DNA from: Lentisphaerota bacterium
Lineage (GTDB): Bacteria > Verrucomicrobiota > Lentisphaeria > Oligosphaerales > PUNB01
DNA length: 5,995 bases
Direction of reading: 5' to 3'
Assembly (NCBI GenBank): GCA_003552565.1
Contig: PUNB01000041.1
Span: forward strand, 1-5,995
Shown here: positions 4,659 through 5,995 of the stretch, piece by piece
Layout: every line of letters begins with the position of its first letter
Numbering within the stretch: the stretch's first letter is position 1
Notes under the pieces: generated by a model
Databases searched by the model: none
What the model was told of the DNA's origin: nothing
The model's input: only the letters and a program-made list of their open reading frames with translations
Translations under genes and position numbers: made by a program

Positions 4659-4720
4659 AGACCCTGGAAACTCCGAACTTCTGAATCATAACCTCTAATA
4701 ACCACAACGGGAAAGATTGA

Positions 4721-5878
4721 ATGATGGATAATAATCATGACTTGTCATACTGTTCGCCGCTTTCCCGCGTGTGGCTGGAGGTTGATTTGGACGGGCTGGC
4801 CGAGAATTATCGCCGTATTCAGCAGGCTGTTCGTCCTTGTGAGGTTATGCCGGTATTGAAAGCCAACGCTTACGGCCTCGGGGTGGAGAAGATCGCCGCG
4901 GCCCTTTATCAGGCCGGCGCCCGCTGGTTCGGAGTCGCTGATCTGTCCGAAGCGTTGAGCCTGACACGTTTCGGTTATCAGACCCAGATACTCGGTGCGG
5001 TGCTGCCGGATGAAATTGAGCCGGCTTTGGATAAGGGTGTCCGGCTGCCGCTTACCGATGTGGAAATCGCCCGCCGGATCAGTAGGCTGGCGGAGGAAAA
5101 ACAATGTGTCGCCAAGTGTCATGTGCTTGTCGACAGCGGCATGGGCCGGCTCGGGGTGCCCATCGGAGAAGCCGAGGAAAGTATCCAGGCTATGGCCGGA
5201 ATGCCCGGCCTGGAACTGGAAGGAGTCTACTCTCATTTTCCGGTCGCCAACCAGCCGGAAAACGCTTTTTCCCAAAAACAGATCGGCGCTTTTCGAGCTT
5301 TGCTGAACAAGCTGGGAACCGCGGGCATAACCTTTCCCTGGATACATATCGCCAACAGCGACGGTATTAACAATCTGCCGGAATCAGCGCAGCCGCCTTT
5401 CAATCTGGTGCGTTCCGGCATTAATCTGTACGGCGCCTTTGATGTCGCCGGCGGCCGGGCTTATCGGCTGCATTCAGTTCTCACTCTGAAATCCCGCGTG
5501 GTTCAGGTCCGGCGTCTGCCCGCCGGCACGGCCATTGGTTACGGCCATACTTACCGGCTGCTTCAAGATACTTTGGTAGGGACCATCTCCGCCGGTTACG
5601 CCGACGGAGTGCCGGTGGCGCTATCCAATCGCGGCTACGTCCTGATCCAGGGAGTGCCGTGCCCGATCCTCGGTCGGGTGTCGATGGATTACTGCAATGT
5701 TTCTTTGGAGCCGGCGCCCGCGGTTGAGCGCGGGGAGGAGGCGGTGTTTATCGGCGGAGCGGAAGAGCGGTCTCAGATAACCGTGCAGGACTGGGCCGAA
5801 CTGAAGGCCAGCAATACCTATGATATCATCTGCGCCCTCGGCGGCCGGGTGGCCCGGGTTTATGTGGGAGTGGATTGA
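4721..5878 (+). CDS. alr: Alanine racemase (PLP-dependent)
   Basis: Alr interconverts L- and D-alanine, supplying D-alanine for peptidoglycan in the cytoplasm. The 385-residue product has the normal family length and two-domain layout: an N-terminal PLP barrel (~13-245) and a C-terminal beta domain (~250-383). Lys47 in VLKANAYGLG is the PLP Schiff-base lysine. Tyr293 in AGYADG is the opposing catalytic tyrosine. Arg231 in VRSGINLYG matches the arginine that contacts the pyridine nitrogen. DSGMGRLG (138-145) and GRVSMD (318-323) are further family motifs. Two ATG codons stand in tandem (4721 and 4724). The first has GGGA eight bases upstream and is preferred, though the second is possible. It is divergent from grpE. 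The biosynthetic alr versus catabolic dadX role cannot be told from sequence; no D-amino-acid dehydrogenase is in view. Confidence 0.96.
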   Translation: MMDNNHDLSYCSPLSRVWLEVDLDGLAENYRRIQQAVRPCEVMPVLKANAYGLGVEKIAAALYQAGARWFGVADLSEALSLTRFGYQTQILGAVLPDEIEPALDKGVRLPLTDVEIARRISRLAEEKQCVAKCHVLVDSGMGRLGVPIGEAEESIQAMAGMPGLELEGVYSHFPVANQPENAFSQKQIGAFRALLNKLGTAGITFPWIHIANSDGINNLPESAQPPFNLVRSGINLYGAFDVAGGRAYRLHSVLTLKSRVVQVRRLPAGTAIGYGHTYRLLQDTLVGTISAGYADGVPVALSNRGYVLIQGVPCPILGRVSMDYCNVSLEPAPAVERGEEAVFIGGAEERSQITVQDWAELKASNTYDIICALGGRVARVYVGVD

Positions 5879-5919
5879 AATCACAAGCGTCAGGAATAGG
5901 AAATTGCTTTTTTGCAGCA

Positions 5920-5946
5920 ACCGGTGAAAGATAGTCCTGCACCGGT
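5920..5946. repeat. 7-bp inverted repeat after alr
   Basis: ACCGGTG (5920-5926) and CACCGGT (5940-5946) are perfect reverse complements with a 13-base spacer. No T run follows on either strand; the only T run (5908-5913) precedes it. A terminator is therefore not supported. Its right arm overlaps the possible ribosome-binding region of the gene starting at 5956. Confidence 0.45.
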
Positions 5947-5955
5947 GGATGTCAA

Positions 5956-5995
5956 GTGAAACAGGAAAATGTCTGTGTTTCGGCTGTCTGCCCCG
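5956..5995 (+). CDS. Possible start of another gene, cut by the window edge
   Basis: A GTG at 5956 opens a frame reading MKQENVCVSAVCP to the edge, with GGTGGA about six bases upstream as a plausible ribosome-binding site. An alternative ATG at 5969 opens another frame (MSVFRLSAP) but has only a closely spaced AGGA. With at most 13 codons visible neither can be identified. The distance from alr (77 bases) allows co-transcription. Confidence 0.25.
   Translation, partial: MKQENVCVSAVCP

Larger units (their letters stand above)
4174..4720. other. Divergent spacer between grpE and alr, repeat-filled on the alr side
   Basis: The first ~130 bases next to grpE are AT-rich and hold the grpE ribosome-binding site and candidate promoters facing both ways. 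From 4323 on it is repeat DNA: a module A fragment (4323-4337), module B (4349-4444), module A (4452-4510), module C (4529-4572), another module A (4566-4620) and a stem-loop (4628-4658). The final 60 bases before alr show only a weak GGGA ribosome-binding site. I see no gene in it. Confidence 0.75.

Overview
The window carries four complete protein genes in a bacterial layout, separated by unusually long, repeat-filled intergenic DNA. In order they are: a membrane-anchored protein with a formylglycine-generating-enzyme (FGE/SUMF1)-like domain (424-1662, +); the co-chaperone pair dnaJ (2286-3452, -) and grpE (3475-4173, -), transcribed leftward as grpE then dnaJ; and alanine racemase alr (4721-5878, +). 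A possible further gene begins at 5956 and runs off the right edge. The sequence is moderately GC-rich and alr points to a peptidoglycan-making bacterium. An FGE-like domain on a membrane anchor plus repeat-rich spacers would fit the Planctomycetes-Verrucomicrobia-Lentisphaerae group, but this is a guess from style. No rRNA or other lineage marker is present.

The three long non-coding stretches (1-423, 1663-2285, 4174-4720) are built from a few recurring modules. Module A is a ~59-bp element with ends AAGTCTC and GAGACTT, seen about five times plus one fragment, in both orientations. Module B is a ~100-bp element: a doubled 12-mer, a CCGCC-TGA-GGCGG hairpin, and an inverted copy of the 12-mer followed by a T run (two copies). 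Module C is a 44-bp sequence present at 1732-1775 and, inverted with one mismatch, at 4529-4572. Module D is a pair of GC-rich hairpins with complementary TCCT/AGGA tetraloops in inverted array (133-276 and 2000-2067). Modules A, B and C occur side by side on both sides of grpE-dnaJ.

Functionally, GrpE (nucleotide exchange factor) and DnaJ (J-domain co-chaperone) serve a DnaK that is not in the window. Alr makes D-alanine for the cell wall. The FGE-like protein is probably exported across the inner membrane while tethered, and its function is unknown. The spacer between divergent grpE and alr holds overlapping candidate promoters facing in opposite directions. No CRISPR array, tRNA, rRNA, transposase or integrase gene was seen.
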